Assembly: GCF_019925205.1 (NCBI RefSeq)
Contig: NC_083564.1
Coordinates: forward strand, 2,733,491 to 2,797,490
Direction: 5' to 3'
From: Metopolophium dirhodum
Lineage: Eukaryota; Arthropoda; Insecta; Hemiptera; Aphididae
Length of the DNA stretch: 64,000 nucleotides
A program made the translations under genes and the position numbers. Positions within the stretch are counted from its first letter, which is position 1; the number at the start of each line of letters is the position of its first letter. Under the pieces are notes generated by a model that ran no database searches, was not told where the DNA came from, and saw nothing but the letters and a program-made list of their open reading frames with translations. Below are positions 23,887-37,313 of the stretch, in pieces.

Positions 23887-26402
23887 TATAGATGGCATAA
23901 TACGATTTTATTGTTTCAGACGAATTGGAATTTTTATTGCGGGATAAACTAACGGATAAATTAACATATTACATGATGGATTGTACAAATAGATGAGCGG
24001 ATGGCAGTCACATTGATTGCGCCTGGAGGTAAATTTGCTTATCTAATAAGTAATACTAGTAACCCAACAAAAATTCAATCGGACTGAGGTCAATGGTAGG
24101 AGGAAAAATAACGGTTTTACTAATTTGGGGTAGTATTACCTACTTACCTATAGTATGAATTACAGTGTATCATTCAACTGAAATGCATTTTCAATAAAAA
24201 TTATATTTATATTTAGTAACTTTGCTGGCGATGCACTTGATGTGTTGAATGTTCACAGTGGTTATGCACGTGTTCAGTTGTTAAGTACGGACCACGTCAC
24301 TATGGTTATGTATATTCTTAGACATACAACCGTATAAATCAAAACAATTAATACAATCATAAAACCGTATATTAACACGTTCACGACCACGCTACACATG
24401 TGATAATTATTATTAATTAATAATATGTATATGCGGATTATGGATGATATTTGCATAGGAAAAACAATAAAAAAATGACTTTCTACATGACGTGTCATAA
24501 TCTTAGGTCATTTACTAATACTAACTAAGGTCTAAGGTCATACATGATAATCCTATATCCTTCAAAATAATAGCTCTCTTAATGATACTATTATCTTTAA
24601 AGATATCGGTACTTACTTATTATTTACTAACCTCACTCCACATTAAGCTTCCAACATCACACCAATATTTTAATCAGTTATAAGTCTCTCAATATGTTAT
24701 ATTACTTTACCAAAGACTACCGCTGTGAATTTAAGTGTCAAAAACAAATGTCTCTATTTTATAAGTATGTAGGATACCGAAAATTACCACACTTGCGTAT
24801 TGCCTGTTCATATCCTGACCTTCATTTTATTACCTCTCGAGCTATTAAATTTCTCATTGGATGCTCTTCGAAATAGATAAGTATTAAATATTTGATAGAA
24901 AATTATCAACTTAAGTGCAAATTTATATTTACTATACAAGTACCTGACAGACTACCCTTGCTTTTTTATACGCTATTTTTAAACATAAATGGAACACTCA
25001 ACATAATATTACCATATTAGAAATACATTTGAACAATAATAATTAATATAATAACTAACTAATAAGGATATTGAAATTATTATTTTATGTATAGCTATTG
25101 ATTAACAACGATATAATACGTGCATGCAATTGTATGTAATCAAGAAAATGAGAATGAAATAATTTAAAGTAATAGTTTTTACCGTGATTTTAATAAAATT
25201 ACAATAATACAATTTATAATAAATAACATGATAATATTGCATTGCCCATTTGCCTCTACGACAACCAACTTAGGCGTGTATACAAATTTTTTAAGCCACA
25301 TTATTTTTTTTGGTCCCATATTTTAAATGTACTTTAAGTCCATTTTCTCGATACATCATCATAACTCATAAGCATAACTTATATAAGTATAGGTAATAAT
25401 AATATTTTTAAAATACATTTCAAAAGATCTCACGGCGTTCTAGGTAGGCAATTTAGGTACATTAATGTTGCGTGTCCATATTTCTGGTATCTCATAAGTT
25501 TTAATATTACAGTTTGGTATGGTAATATTATCAAAGTATTACACCTAAAACACAATGATACAATTCACTGAAATTAGTTCAAACAATATGTATCTATATT
25601 CTAAAATAACTAAATGCATATTCTAAATAACTGCGTAGATGAGGGATGTAGTTATCAATATTTTTTATTGCTATTATGATAGTGATTATATTTTACTTAT
25701 AAATACCTTACAGTATATTTTTTGTGAAAAATGGTTATAATAACTGATAGGTAGGTACATACTTATTGAATAGGTACACGTAACACGTACCTATTATATG
25801 TATGTACATTATGTGGATTAATGGTAAATTCAAATATTTTATAACAATATCGGTTAATCGGTTGAGTTCCGCTGAAACAAAGTAGTTAGGTACATCGTAA
25901 ATACAAGTTAGTCTTCTTAATAGTTAATCAGAAGTAAAATCGTGTGCAATTTATTTTACTAATAATGCAGTAAATTAGCATTATTTTTCATTGTTAAGGA
26001 TATTTTAGAATGCTGAGTGCTGACCGATTATACAATAACTTATTTTCCAGTCAAGATAAAGTTATATTATTTGCATGATTTACATACACGCGTTTTTTAA
26101 ATTCTATAAATCGATCACCAAACATTCAAATACCTACCCAAATGTGTTTCGATTTTGTTGTTATTTGTACATTATTTTCGGCTCACGTCATAAAATAAGA
26201 TTATTTCGCTATATTTTAATATTTCGACGTCGTTGTCAGTGCGAACTTCGATATTCGTGTACGCCGTAATATTCAATAATAATGCGTATTATACTATTAT
26301 ATACATAAAATCGCGTGCCACTGTATCGCGTTCGTCTCTACCATTATCGTACTTTGGGAACAATTACAACGACGCGTGGGATATTATATTATCATTACGA
26401 TG
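23887..26402. other. AT-rich intergenic, nothing recognised
   Basis: Many GGTACCTA-type words. Short open frames lack any recognisable domain or splice context. Confidence 0.45.
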
Positions 26403-26404
26403 TA

Positions 26405-26969
26405 CAAGGTGATTCGAAAAGCATGCTCACCACCATCTTTCTTTTAGTACCTAATAAAACTGATTGAGTTTATTGGAATTTTTAAATATACTGAAGACTA
26501 ATGACCTATGACCCATAAGTCATTAATATAACCATATTTTTATTTGTTTACCATTTAAGGCATGTGCATGTGGTACATTTTTTTATTTTTTGATATGAAA
26601 TAAGAACCAACCTTTTCATATTGTGAATTGTTAAGCAAATGATTATGAAATGTTGATATATTATCTAAATAAAAATACAAACGAGTAGTTAGTTTCCTAT
26701 TTATGTTTAAAAAATGTATAAACCGAGGGCAATAGTCCTTAAAAATGGTTTTACGAAAATATAAAACATATTATATAATATCGAATATTATAGTATCGCG
26801 GTATCGGATCTAAAACGGATACTCAATAAGAAGTAATTAAAAGTATTCTAAGTATTTAAAACTATCACGCCAAAGGCTAAAGTATACTTGAAAATCCAAA
26901 AACCAGAATATGAATAAATTCATTATCAAAGGGCAAAACGGAGGTGAGCATTCTCGTTGAATCACCCTG
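26405..26969. mobile_element. TA-flanked TIR element, second family member, 565 bp
   Basis: Left end CAAGGTGATTCGAAAAGC; right end, reverse complemented, CAGGGTGATTCAACGAGA; both continue to TGCTCACC. TA flanks at 26403-26404 and 26970-26971. AGTCCTTAAAAATGGTTTT near 26733 matches the interior of the element at 23077-23884. Non-autonomous. Confidence 0.65.
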
Positions 26970-26971
26970 TA

Positions 26972-27250
26972 CTAAGGTACACACAACCTTCTGCCGCTCT
27001 GTCCGCGACGTTTGTCCGTTTAAGTGTCCCTGCAGCCGTGTCTTTTGTTCTCGTTTTCCAGTTCGTCCGGCTGGTGTCGCGTGCGACGTACTTTCTACTA
27101 TCATTGTCAGTGTTATGTTATATTGTGTTATTATGTCGTAGATCCGATGGTGCTCGACGACGATGGTATATAAACGTCATCGCAACGTCGCCGTCGTCCC
27201 CGACCCAATTTTTCGTTGACAGTGCTTCGACACATAATATGCGCACCTAA
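26972..27250. other. GC-rich island of unknown nature
   Basis: This 280-base stretch is conspicuously GC- and CpG-rich in an AT desert. Overlapping open frames exist on both strands but none has a recognisable domain or convincing start. It could be a promoter or 5' exon of an unannotated gene, or part of a transposon. Confidence 0.3.
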
Positions 27251-28915
27251 AATACGTGTGACCCACCTGTATAACATAGGTACTGTTATGCGTACGTGAA
27301 TAAAAGATCATATTAATATACATAGTGTACCTACTAGAATGAAACTTGGGTTACACAAATTGTTTATCATATTAATATATTATTATAAAGTAATAAAGTC
27401 TGCACTAATGAAAATCGCTCGTATTTTTTAATGCCGGTAAGGTATAGGACGATATTATAATAAATCGCTAAATAATATTATATTATAATTGATACTTGCT
27501 ATATAATACACAATTTTAATCATTAATATTAATATATTTAAATTAAGTTTCCAAAATACTAGGCCACACACCGTAACTGCGGAAGTTTTGAATTTGAAAA
27601 TTTATAAACATAAGTAATCTATATTAAATTGATAGTTTCATAATTCATAAATATTTTAATCACATGTAAATTTATTTTATTTTCAAATAATCAATGTTCT
27701 TGAAAAAAGGTTAATTATTTACATAGGTAGTAGGTAGGTACCTACTTACTTGCACCAATTTTTTGAATGATTACAAAAGTAAATATGAAAATTTAATAGT
27801 TTATAATTGTTAATTATTAAATTGGTTTTTTACGAAATATTTTTGAAATTTTTTGTTAGTTTTACTCAATTAAACCTATATTTAAATCAAATGCAACAAT
27901 ACAATACAAACTAATAGTGCAAAGTATTCCTCTACAGGATGTAATGCCATGCAACAATAATATTACACAGCGTAATAAATAATAAAACTGTTTTATTATA
28001 TACACAGAATACCTATATAGGCTATTATAATACATCGGTTATGATGGATATTATCGATTGACAACTATTATAGGCAATAGCAATTTAAACAAATACAATG
28101 TACATATTTCAGTATAATAACAGTGGGTGTATCAATTCAAAATTGTATGCAAATTATGTACGTAAAAGCGTAAAGAAAATATAGATATGTTTTTTCGGAA
28201 TTTATTATAAAAATATTCAGACAAATATGTTTATGACTTAAAAGTCAAATAACCCACAATTTTTAAATGTAAAAATATTTTTAAATTTATTAAAAACTAA
28301 TCCAAGATATCAAGATTTTTCTATATATTTTTTTGAACAGATTTTTTAATTATTGTGTATGTTTTTTTAAACTCGACGATATAGAATAATCACAATGTTT
28401 TTTCTCATCACTTTCGTCTATCTTGGGTATATTCGTATGTAAGGAAATTCTTTAATAAATCACCTCTTAAAACCCAATTCACTGAAATTATATAGGTATT
28501 AGTATCTTAAACCAATTTTAAATTTAGAACAAAATTTAAGTTGGACAAAATACCACACACATATTTGATTGGTATATTTATTTGGTATTATTATTTTTAT
28601 TTTGTTGATTTGTATTAGGCAATATTAACAGTTATAATAACATATTTCACAAGTTTTTTTATATTTTATGATGCACCGTGGCTATATTAAGAAACTATAT
28701 ATTTGTTGGAAACTTATCCTAAATTTATTTACACATTTTTGAAATTAATAGGCATTATATATATTATACATGTAATTTTATAATGCATAAATTATATGAA
28801 TGGTGGTAAAATATACGTATTATAAATTATAATATTACGTACACATACATTCACTTAAATTTAAATCATGCAAAATATTTAAACTACAGTATTATTTAGT
28901 ATAGTGTCAACAAAT
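27251..28915. other. AT-rich intergenic upstream of CCDC66-like gene
   Basis: No coding frame or bounded element recognised. Confidence 0.45.
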
Positions 28916-28916
28916 G

Positions 28917-28930
28917 GTTACTATGGCTAC
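28917..28930 (+). promoter_or_regulatory. RFX X-box-like site
   Basis: GTTACTATGGCTAC fits the ciliary X-box consensus RYYNYYATRRNRAC at 13 of 14 positions. It lies 159 bases upstream of the CCDC66-like start codon, the distance range usual for RFX/DAF-19 targets. One mismatch lies in the right half-site. Confidence 0.45.
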
Positions 28931-29088
28931 GTATAATATGGTCAATATGTATAAGATTATTGACCCCATATGTATGCAGTCTTAAGGAGTAACAGTATCG
29001 TGTTTCGTATGTGCGTCATTATTGTTTTCTTTTGTGGCCAGATAAACACGGTTTCTCGCATGATCTCCATTATTTATTCACTAGTTAA

Positions 29089-32000
29089 ATGATGGTTGTG
29101 AAGTCGGTGTCGTTGGTCGAGTTAAAAAAACAACAATGGGCAAAAGAAAAAGGTAGGTAAAATATTTATTAAATCGTTGTACTAGCATGCGATTGTTTTC
29201 AATTATTCGAAATTTTTTTTTGATTTACAACAATATTTTTTAGAAGAGCTGGTAAAATTAAACAATTACTGGAGAAATCAAAACACGCCAATTGTTTTCA
29301 ATGATCAGAGGTATTCCAATTTCTATTAAAACAATTTGTGATCACGGCATCTTACTAAATATTATTTTTATTTTTCCATTACAGGGATCATGTTATTTAT
29401 CCGGAAATACGTTCAAATGACATTGATCGTCTAGCCACATACAAAGATTTACAAACACAAAAAAATTTAAGTTTTCCTCCAATTTCTCACGATAATCAAA
29501 AACAAAACATACAAAACGTAAGATAATTCACTTTAATTAATTTGTGTGACATTAGATTTAATAAATTTTTTAAATGTTCATTATTATTTATTATTCATTG
29601 TGTACCTAACACTATTAACACTTAACATTATTTATTTAAATAATATGTATAGAATACCTACATTAATAAAATCGAAAAAGATCTAAACATCGATACTGGA
29701 GTGATGGATGATTCTAAACCAAAAAGCACTCATACTATGTAAGTGAAAAATAATATACTTACAATGTTAAAAAAATATTGTATTTTGAATTAATAGACTT
29801 TTACATTAAAATAAAAGATTAAATCGGACATACACAATTTCAAAAGAAAACAATACTATTGAAGGCGGAGGGACACTAGAAAGACAAAAGTGGGACAAGC
29901 AATATAATGGTGGATTCAATCCTTCAAACTTCAATTCAAATGAGAGAAAATATTTAACCAATGAAAGAAATGAGACACCAGCATGGGTAGAACATTCATC
30001 AGAAAAACCGTAAGTAATGAGTAGGTAGATTTTAATAACTCGGAAGTGAAGACGTACAATATTTTTATGAAGAGTAAATATATATTGGGTATAATTTAAA
30101 TTTAAATAGTTCTGCAACAAACGAAATTGGAAAAACACAATTCCAAGACACTCATAAAGCTTCAGATTTTGGAGGTAGCTGCGACACTTTAAGTTCATTA
30201 GATTCAAACAACGTTTATAACAGGTAAAATATATATTACAATTATTACTACATAACTAGATGCTTGATAGCTTATACTAAAATATTAAACAAATATAGGT
30301 GCGACGAATATGTATTAGTTATTTATTTTTCTATAAATACCAATACAAATATGCGGTATATAATACATTTTAAAATTAAATGGTTTATATTTCTTTGTCG
30401 TGTGAGTGCATAGGACTTACTTGCTAGGTCAAAATATTCCTTTGACCACTGAAGAATTAGCCGCTAGAGAAGTAAAACGGCAAAAAGCCATGGAACTTCA
30501 AGAAGCTATAAAACAACAGGTGAACTGGACCATAGTGTTAATAATTTGTAGCGATAATCTATTACTGTATTCTCTCCATAGTTAAAAGAAAGACAATTAA
30601 AAAAAAAAGAAGAACTCGAAAAGAAAAAACAGGACGATTTAGTTGAAGAACGACGTATACAAAGGCAGCAAGAAATTGAAAAGAAACGGCTAGAAGACGA
30701 GTTGAGACGACAAAGGGAAAAAGAAGTAAGTAAACAAGTTATGTTATGTAAAACTATCTATGAAGAGTGATAAAATATTTTTTCATGAGCATATTGTATT
30801 CAAACAGTTGTGTGACGAACGCAAAGCAAAAGCGATGCAAGAAGTTTTGGAGAATGCACAAAAACAAGCAAAGGAGGACAAATCCAAACACATGCAAAAA
30901 AAACGACAAAATCAGGAAGAAATCAAAGAACGAATTTCCACAGAACCTGTAGTGGTAGTTAGTAACTGCAGTGAACCTAATTTAGAGCCTAAAGTTTGCC
31001 TAGAACCCAAGGCACAATCAAACGTACCTAGTCCAGTAGAGATTAAAGAGACCCCTAAGTTGCCAGACGTCGACGTGACACTTCAAACTTCACTCTCTCC
31101 ACTAAACCGCCAAAAATTGTTGACGCCGAGCAAATTTCGGAGTCAGACCACTAGTGTTGCAATTCAAACCGATATTTTAAAGTAAATATAAAATATAAAT
31201 TAAGCTAAAACGCTGTTCTTAGACTGTCAAGCACAATTTATTTTGTTTCAGGAAACCCACGAAAACTTCGGTTGGTAGTGTATATCAAAAATCTATAGAT
31301 TTGGACCAAAGGCCTAAATGGGGAGTGAACAGACCAGAAGTACAGTACATCAAGCAAAGTGCCAAAGATCCGAATTACCAGTTGAAACTGAGACAAAAGT
31401 CGCCATGGACCAGACGGATAAGCAATACAAATTCAGCGAAAAGCCAATCACCAAACGTAAACGGACGAGCTGGGTAAAATTATTTTAAATTACTATGAAA
31501 TGGTAAAATGTATTAGGCCATTGTAGGTATGTGTGTTCATGTGGTCGTGTATATATTTTAATGTAGCTTTACGTATCCGGACAATTATTCAAAAAAGACG
31601 TTTGCATACGGCCGGCCAAATTTTGCAGGTGTGTTGTGTGGAAAATGGCACCTACTTGTAATTCGAATTAGGTGTTATGTATTAAAATACAAGTCACATT
31701 GTTGTAAAATGTTGCAGAAATGAAAAACAGTAATAGTGTTCCAAATAAAACTCCTTCGTTGTCAGAAAGCATATCGGTTAGTGATGTGTTATACCAATTA
31801 TCATCGTTACGAAAAGTAAGAGTATAATATATCATAACCCATAGGAATAAATAAAATACTTTGTAATCATAGCATAGAACATTCGAATAAATAATAATAT
31901 TATAAGCTTATCGATCGCTAATGCGTAAACAGTGTTTGGATTTAAAAATACCGCCGATAATTATTATATAATATAATATTTTGTCATTAATTATAGGCAC

Positions 32001-32268
32001 ACGAAAAACATTAACTTCGGGATCTCTCTATTTTTATTCAACGAAAAACGTTATTATATGTTTTAATATACAAAATATAATTGTATTATTAGATATAGCT
32101 ATAATACAGTTGGTTGTGCGCGAGAAAACTTAAAGCCATATAGTAGTAGGTAGCATATTAATTGTTAATTATCATTTTTTTTTTGTTTGCGTATAGGTAC
32201 TGGAAACCAAACGAAAACATTGGAAAAGTGTTATTGCTGACGAATCACCGTCATCAGATTCTTCATGA
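29089..32268 (+). CDS. CCDC66: CCDC66-like coiled-coil protein (centrosome/cilium)
   Basis: I assembled 13 coding exons with phase-consistent GT-AG introns: 29089-29152, 29244-29310, 29385-29517, 29653-29738, 29818-30009, 30110-30223, 30414-30519, 30582-30725, 30808-31181, 31252-31473, 31567-31628, 31718-31776, 32197-32268 (564 aa). A stop codon directly precedes the first of two adjacent ATGs. Residues about 230-345 form a charged coiled coil (KRQKAMELQEAIKQQ, then LKERQLKKKEELEKKK) followed by KAMQEVLENAQKQ, the order seen in the CCDC66 domain. RPKWGVNRPEVQYIKQS near residue 450 resembles a conserved C-terminal block. In animals CCDC66 binds microtubules and acts at centriolar satellites and cilia. 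AATAAA lies at 32464-32469. The family call rests on pattern, not on a search. Confidence 0.75.
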
Positions 32269-33309
32269 TTATTTAGTATTAAATTTATAAATCATTAATA
32301 TTACCTCAATATTAGGACTAGGAACTACTGCAGACAACTGAGACAACAGTAGAAAAAAACATAACCAACAAACTAACTTCAAATACTAAAGAATATTAAT
32401 AACATTTTCATAAAAAAAAATTGTTTGCCATACATATTTTTTCCTACGGTTTCAGCACTTTCAAATAAAATGTATGAAAGAAGCATTGATCAATTAGTTT
32501 AAGGGTATCTACCTAGTACCTGCATAACTGAAAAATTACTTAACTTAAAAGTTCAAACGTTAAAAATTTTTTTTTTTCATTATAATTTTTTTCTTGTTAA
32601 AAACATTTAATTTTGTTGAATTGCTTTTAAGTATTAGGTATAAATGTATAATTGTTCTATGTTAAAATATAGAACTATAGTAAATCAGACATTATTATAA
32701 TTTAAACTTCTAAAATGTACAACCTTCGATTGTTATTTTTTAATTAGGTATCTAAATTATATAGGGATGTGTATATAATATTGTAAATAACAATTATTAT
32801 ATGTATAAATACGACTTATGCGTTATATTATAAACTTTTATAGTAAACGCATGAAATGTTGTGAAATTTTAAGTTCAATTAAAAATTAAAAGTATAGGTA
32901 ATTTACCACAGAAACGTATTTATAAAATTGGTTAAAGTTTTAAAATGTAGCTACGAAACAAAATTTAACATTATATAATAAGTACCAGTACCTTTATTAA
33001 TTAGAATTATTGAATTATATTATATTAAAATATTATTATATCATAACTTTATTGTACCTATATATTATTATTTATAATAAATAGATATTAGTCTTATAAG
33101 GTTAGAAATAAATTAAGTGTGTTACATACTATATTTATTAATTAGTTATTTAAGAAAATTTAGTTTGTAATCGAACAAAATCATAAAAATACTTGAAGGC
33201 CAAAATGTTATATCATAAATTATTATTATTATTTATCATTTATGGGGTTATATTGCATACACCTAATAGATCCATTATATAATGTAATTATTATTTAATA
33301 ATAATTATT

Positions 33310-33344
<35 letters not shown>

Positions 33345-34097
33345 GAAGATTTAACCTTAAACTAAATATTATATCAATAAGAATACAGTTATTACTTTTT
33401 TTCTCTGGCTCTAAGGTCCTATATTATATTACTGAAAATTGATATTAATTACAATTCATTTAAAAAATTTAAATGATCTATACATTTGTGATACAAAAAA
33501 ACATTATTTACGTTAAAATTATTAGCTACAAAAGATGTTAAACAAAATAAATAATATGTTTTTTTGGTTTGGATGTTATTAGTTATTACGTATTATTGTG
33601 TTGAGTGCATGAGACTATTTGCATTTTTTTTTTATTTAATATTAGAAAAAATATTGCTATATAAGACTATGGAACACACCTATGTATGATGTAGGTATAT
33701 ATTTTGGTCCTGTGGCATTATTATATACCTACTTGATTAAATTATTATTGTATAGGTTTATATAATATTACAATACCTCATAAACAGTAATCAAAACAAT
33801 ATACGAATTTGAATCTAAAGAAATTTTATGGATAATGCTGTACTTACATTATATAGGTACAAATGTAGAGTTTTAATTTCAAAACGTGACCCATTACGAT
33901 GTGTAATATATTTGATACCTACCTAACGCAAATTATAAATTTGTTGGTCGTAAATTATTTAAGTATTTCTATGAGGATTGGTTTGATAAGTACCTGTGTA
34001 TACTAATTTATTCATCTTTTTATTTGTTAACAGATCAAATACGTGATGCTTGAGAAATGATGACATTTATGGATTTTATTGAAACAATTACAAGAAA
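32269..34097. other. Intergenic with 3' UTR and microsatellite
   Basis: Contains the CCDC66-like polyadenylation signal (AATAAA, 32464-32469). A compound CA/TA microsatellite lies at about 33311-33344. Otherwise AT-rich without features. Confidence 0.6.
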
Positions 34098-37063
34098 ATG
34101 GCTTCACAAATTGAAGAGTTTCTTGCTAAAAAGAAAGAACAGACTACACTATTGGATTTACATAACTGTACTGCTAATTCAAAGGAAGAATTAAGAAAAC
34201 TTGTCGAAAAAGTGCCAGAGTTCAAGATAAAACCAGAAAAAGTAATTTTTAATTACTACCAAATTTGAAGCTTACGTATGCTGCCATAACATATTATAAT
34301 ATATTAATATGAATACATGTCATATATAATTGATATCATTATATATATCATATAGGTAACTAGGTAGACCATAAACGAAATTATTCAAAAATCTTTGAAA
34401 CTCGAAAGAATTACAGTCTTGTTAAGTATTCGAATAGTTGTATTTAAATACTTTTTTTGTACTTCAAATACTTAAAAAATACTTTTTATTTTTATTTTTA
34501 TTCTAGAATACTAAATACTTTTTTTCATTTTCGTGGTCTACTCCAAAGTCCAAACTCCAATTACTAATAATTCGGAATGTACTATTTTAAATATTATTTT
34601 AAAATGGTTCTAACCTCTGATAATTTATAAATAAGGTTTCGCCAAAAATACAAGCAGATAACAGAATGACTGAACACTGAAACCCCTGTGGGCTCCTCAC
34701 TCCCATAGTCACATATTATACTATGGCATACAAGACACTGACCACCACTGGTTGGATTGGTATTTATCTTGAATCTTTAAATAGTCTTTCTTCTTATTTA
34801 ATGAGTGGTACTGTGGTAGTAGTTTATAATTTGAATATAAGATATAGGTATTAATGTTATTCAACTTTTTTTTTCATATTTATTTTAATTTGTACCTACA
34901 AACTGTATCAATCTTGTTTACAATAAGCACAATAGATGTAGGGATACATAAGAGGGTTTGATTTGCTTGATTAAAGAAACTATTTATCAATAGTACTTCA
35001 TGGCGTGGTAGTAGTGGTTATAGTCGACTGTCATTGAGTTGATTATTAATTATTCATTTATTGATTTTAAAATAAAGTACTTTTGTAAGTATTTTGAATA
35101 CTTTTAAAAGGTATTTGTATTTATATTTAAATACTTTTAAAAGAAAGTATTTGAATACGTATTTAAAATACAAATCACACCAAGTATATTTAAATACGTA
35201 TTCCGAATACATTTGAAAAGTATTCTTAACAAGACTGAAGAATTATATATTAGTTTTAAATTATGAGGTTAAAAATACAAATAGGTTAGCAACCATACCC
35301 CACGCACATTTTTTTGATCTTATAGTAAATTTTTCTTTTAATGTCGATCTTATATAAATATTAATAAATAATAATCACATGTTTATAATAAAATTACCTA
35401 TATTGCTATATTGAGAAATAATTTAATAATGTACCTACGCCCTACCTACATATAATCTGTATTCTATATTGCATAATCGCCTATTGGCATACCTAATCAA
35501 ATACATATTAATTCCAGATTTCCATCTATATTTTAAGTTACCTACATACTACATAGTAAAATATTTATTAAAAACTAATTCATTATTCAGTTGTATTTTT
35601 GAAATACCTAGAGGTACCTATACTTATAATTTGATATGTCATAATAAATGTTTAAGGCTACAAAATATTGTCAAATTAATCTGTTGATTAAGTTATTACA
35701 AAATTGTTGTCGATTTGTTTTAGAAACTGGGTGATATTAAGATAAGAGAAAAAAAATTCAAATTTAAACTACCTAAGAAAGAGAGTAAAAAATCATTCCC
35801 ATTTGCCGAACCAACGCCGTCAGAAATGAAAGGAGTATCATTAGACGAGCTGTACTCGGTAAATATCCCATGGAAAATGCTAACTTCTCTTCGCCCAAAA
35901 TCAAAAATCGATGAAGAATATTTTTCGAGGTAACGTTTTAAAAAAAAATTACACCGTTTGCATTTTGCCTCGATGAATAGTTTTACCTATTATATAAATA
36001 ATACATTTTATATGATAACGTTTCAATGTCAACAATAAAACATCTATTTGAGGGTAGGTTAGGTAGGGTAGCCTTAAGTTTCATTATTTACATTTAACCT
36101 ACCTAAGAAGTATACACGTATAGTTTTAAACAAAAATATTGAACTCCGAGTATCGGAAACTTTTTTTTAGTAAGGATACTTTTAAAGGTATCAGTTACGT
36201 ACCTACTTTAGAAGAAACGTTATGAACCGATGAATAATAAAAAATCTAACGGGTTATGTATACATTTGTGGCACTTTTACATTAAATCGTGGTTATATAA
36301 TTACGTATTTCATAAAATAGTAGTAAATAAACTGTTATTATTATATCAACTATATAGACGCCATACTGTCATAGACATATAGATAATATATCGTCAATGA
36401 TAAGCGTGGATTGAAATTTGGTAATTAGGTAGTTATAGGCAATAATCAATAATGGTACAAATTTTGAAATTTGGTTAAAATTAAAAATATTTGTTTTTAT
36501 ACCTTAGACAAGTCGAACTGGGTACAGCTACGCTTAAGACCAGGAACGCGGAGAAAAAGACGCCACGTGATAGTTTTCTGCGGAGAAAGAAAAACGCCTC
36601 CGGAGGAGTGGAGTCGAAGTTTTTGTCGTGCAAAGAATGCGGAATCGAATTTTGTACGGGTGAGAGCTGCAAAATATTCGACTACGATTCGTTCAAACGG
36701 GTTGCAGTGTCTGCCGTACAGACGACCATCGAACAGACGCAAGAGCCCGCTTCCCAGGAAAAAAAGTCGTCGAAAAAGAAAAACCCTAGTAAAGGTGTTA
36801 ATGCGAAATCGCGGGGGCCAGCGGTTAACGTTAGAAACGCCCCGGCGAAGAAAAACGGCGAGAGAATTATAATCGGCGTGAACACGAAAAAAAAAAATTC
36901 TACCGCTGTTCCGGATAACCGATCCGTCGACAAGTCCAACGTAAGCGTCAAGACAATTATGAAGGACAAATTATATTCATCGAAAGCTGATATGAAAAAG
37001 AAAACTGTAACAAAGGAAAAGTCGTTAAAAAAAACACCAACTGTCGAAAAAAAAGAGCCGTAA
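34098..37063 (+). CDS. Unrecognised Lys-rich protein with a four-Cys cluster
   Basis: Three exons join in phase: 34098-34241, 35724-35929 and 36508-37063, giving 301 aa. The start is MASQIEEFLAKKKEQ, with AGAAAATGG around the ATG. Exon 2 encodes a basic segment then SLDELYSVNIPWKMLTSLRP. Exon 3 holds FLSCKECGIEFCTGESC (Cys 158, 161, 166, 171), a spacing compatible with metal binding, then a disordered Lys/Ser-rich tail. The last exon is more GC-rich than the first two. I do not recognise the family; a nuclear or microtubule-associated protein is possible given the charge, but nothing proves it. AATAAA at 37283-37288. Intron 1 carries a hAT MITE (34414-35237). Confidence 0.7.
34414..35237. mobile_element. 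Intronic non-autonomous hAT element, 824 bp
   Basis: Inverted ends CAGTCTTGTTAAG and CTTAACAAGACTG are perfect over 13 bases. An exact 8-base duplication, AAGAATTA, lies at 34406-34413 and 35238-35245. Both ends carry iterated AAGTATTTAAATAC-like motifs. It sits in intron 1 of the gene at 34098-37063 and carries no transposase. Confidence 0.85.
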
Positions 37064-37313
37064 AATATTATATTATTAAATTGTATGCAAACAACAATGA
37101 GTACTTTTTACATATTTCTTTACAATAATTAATATTACGGAGCTTTACTATTGTTAGTAACTTGTTACTAACAACTTTTGTTGCATTCTCACCAATGATT
37201 CTTTAATTTTTTCTCTCTTTGTTCGGTTTCATGAACACTATAATGACCAGCATTATTTGCACATTTTTGTACTTTATTACAAAATAAATAAATTAAATGT
37301 TGATACATTTTTA

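Noticed and set aside
26957..27250. 97-codon plus-strand frame in a GC-rich island
   Set aside because: No recognisable domain, and competing frames overlap on both strands; kept only as an unexplained GC island.
29806..30207. 133-codon minus-strand frame
   Set aside because: Antisense to exons 5 and 6 of the CCDC66-like gene, which have matched splice sites and phases.
36481..36969. Overlapping frames opposite exon 3 of the Cys-cluster gene
   Set aside because: Shadows of the exon; only the spliced frame joins in phase with two upstream exons.
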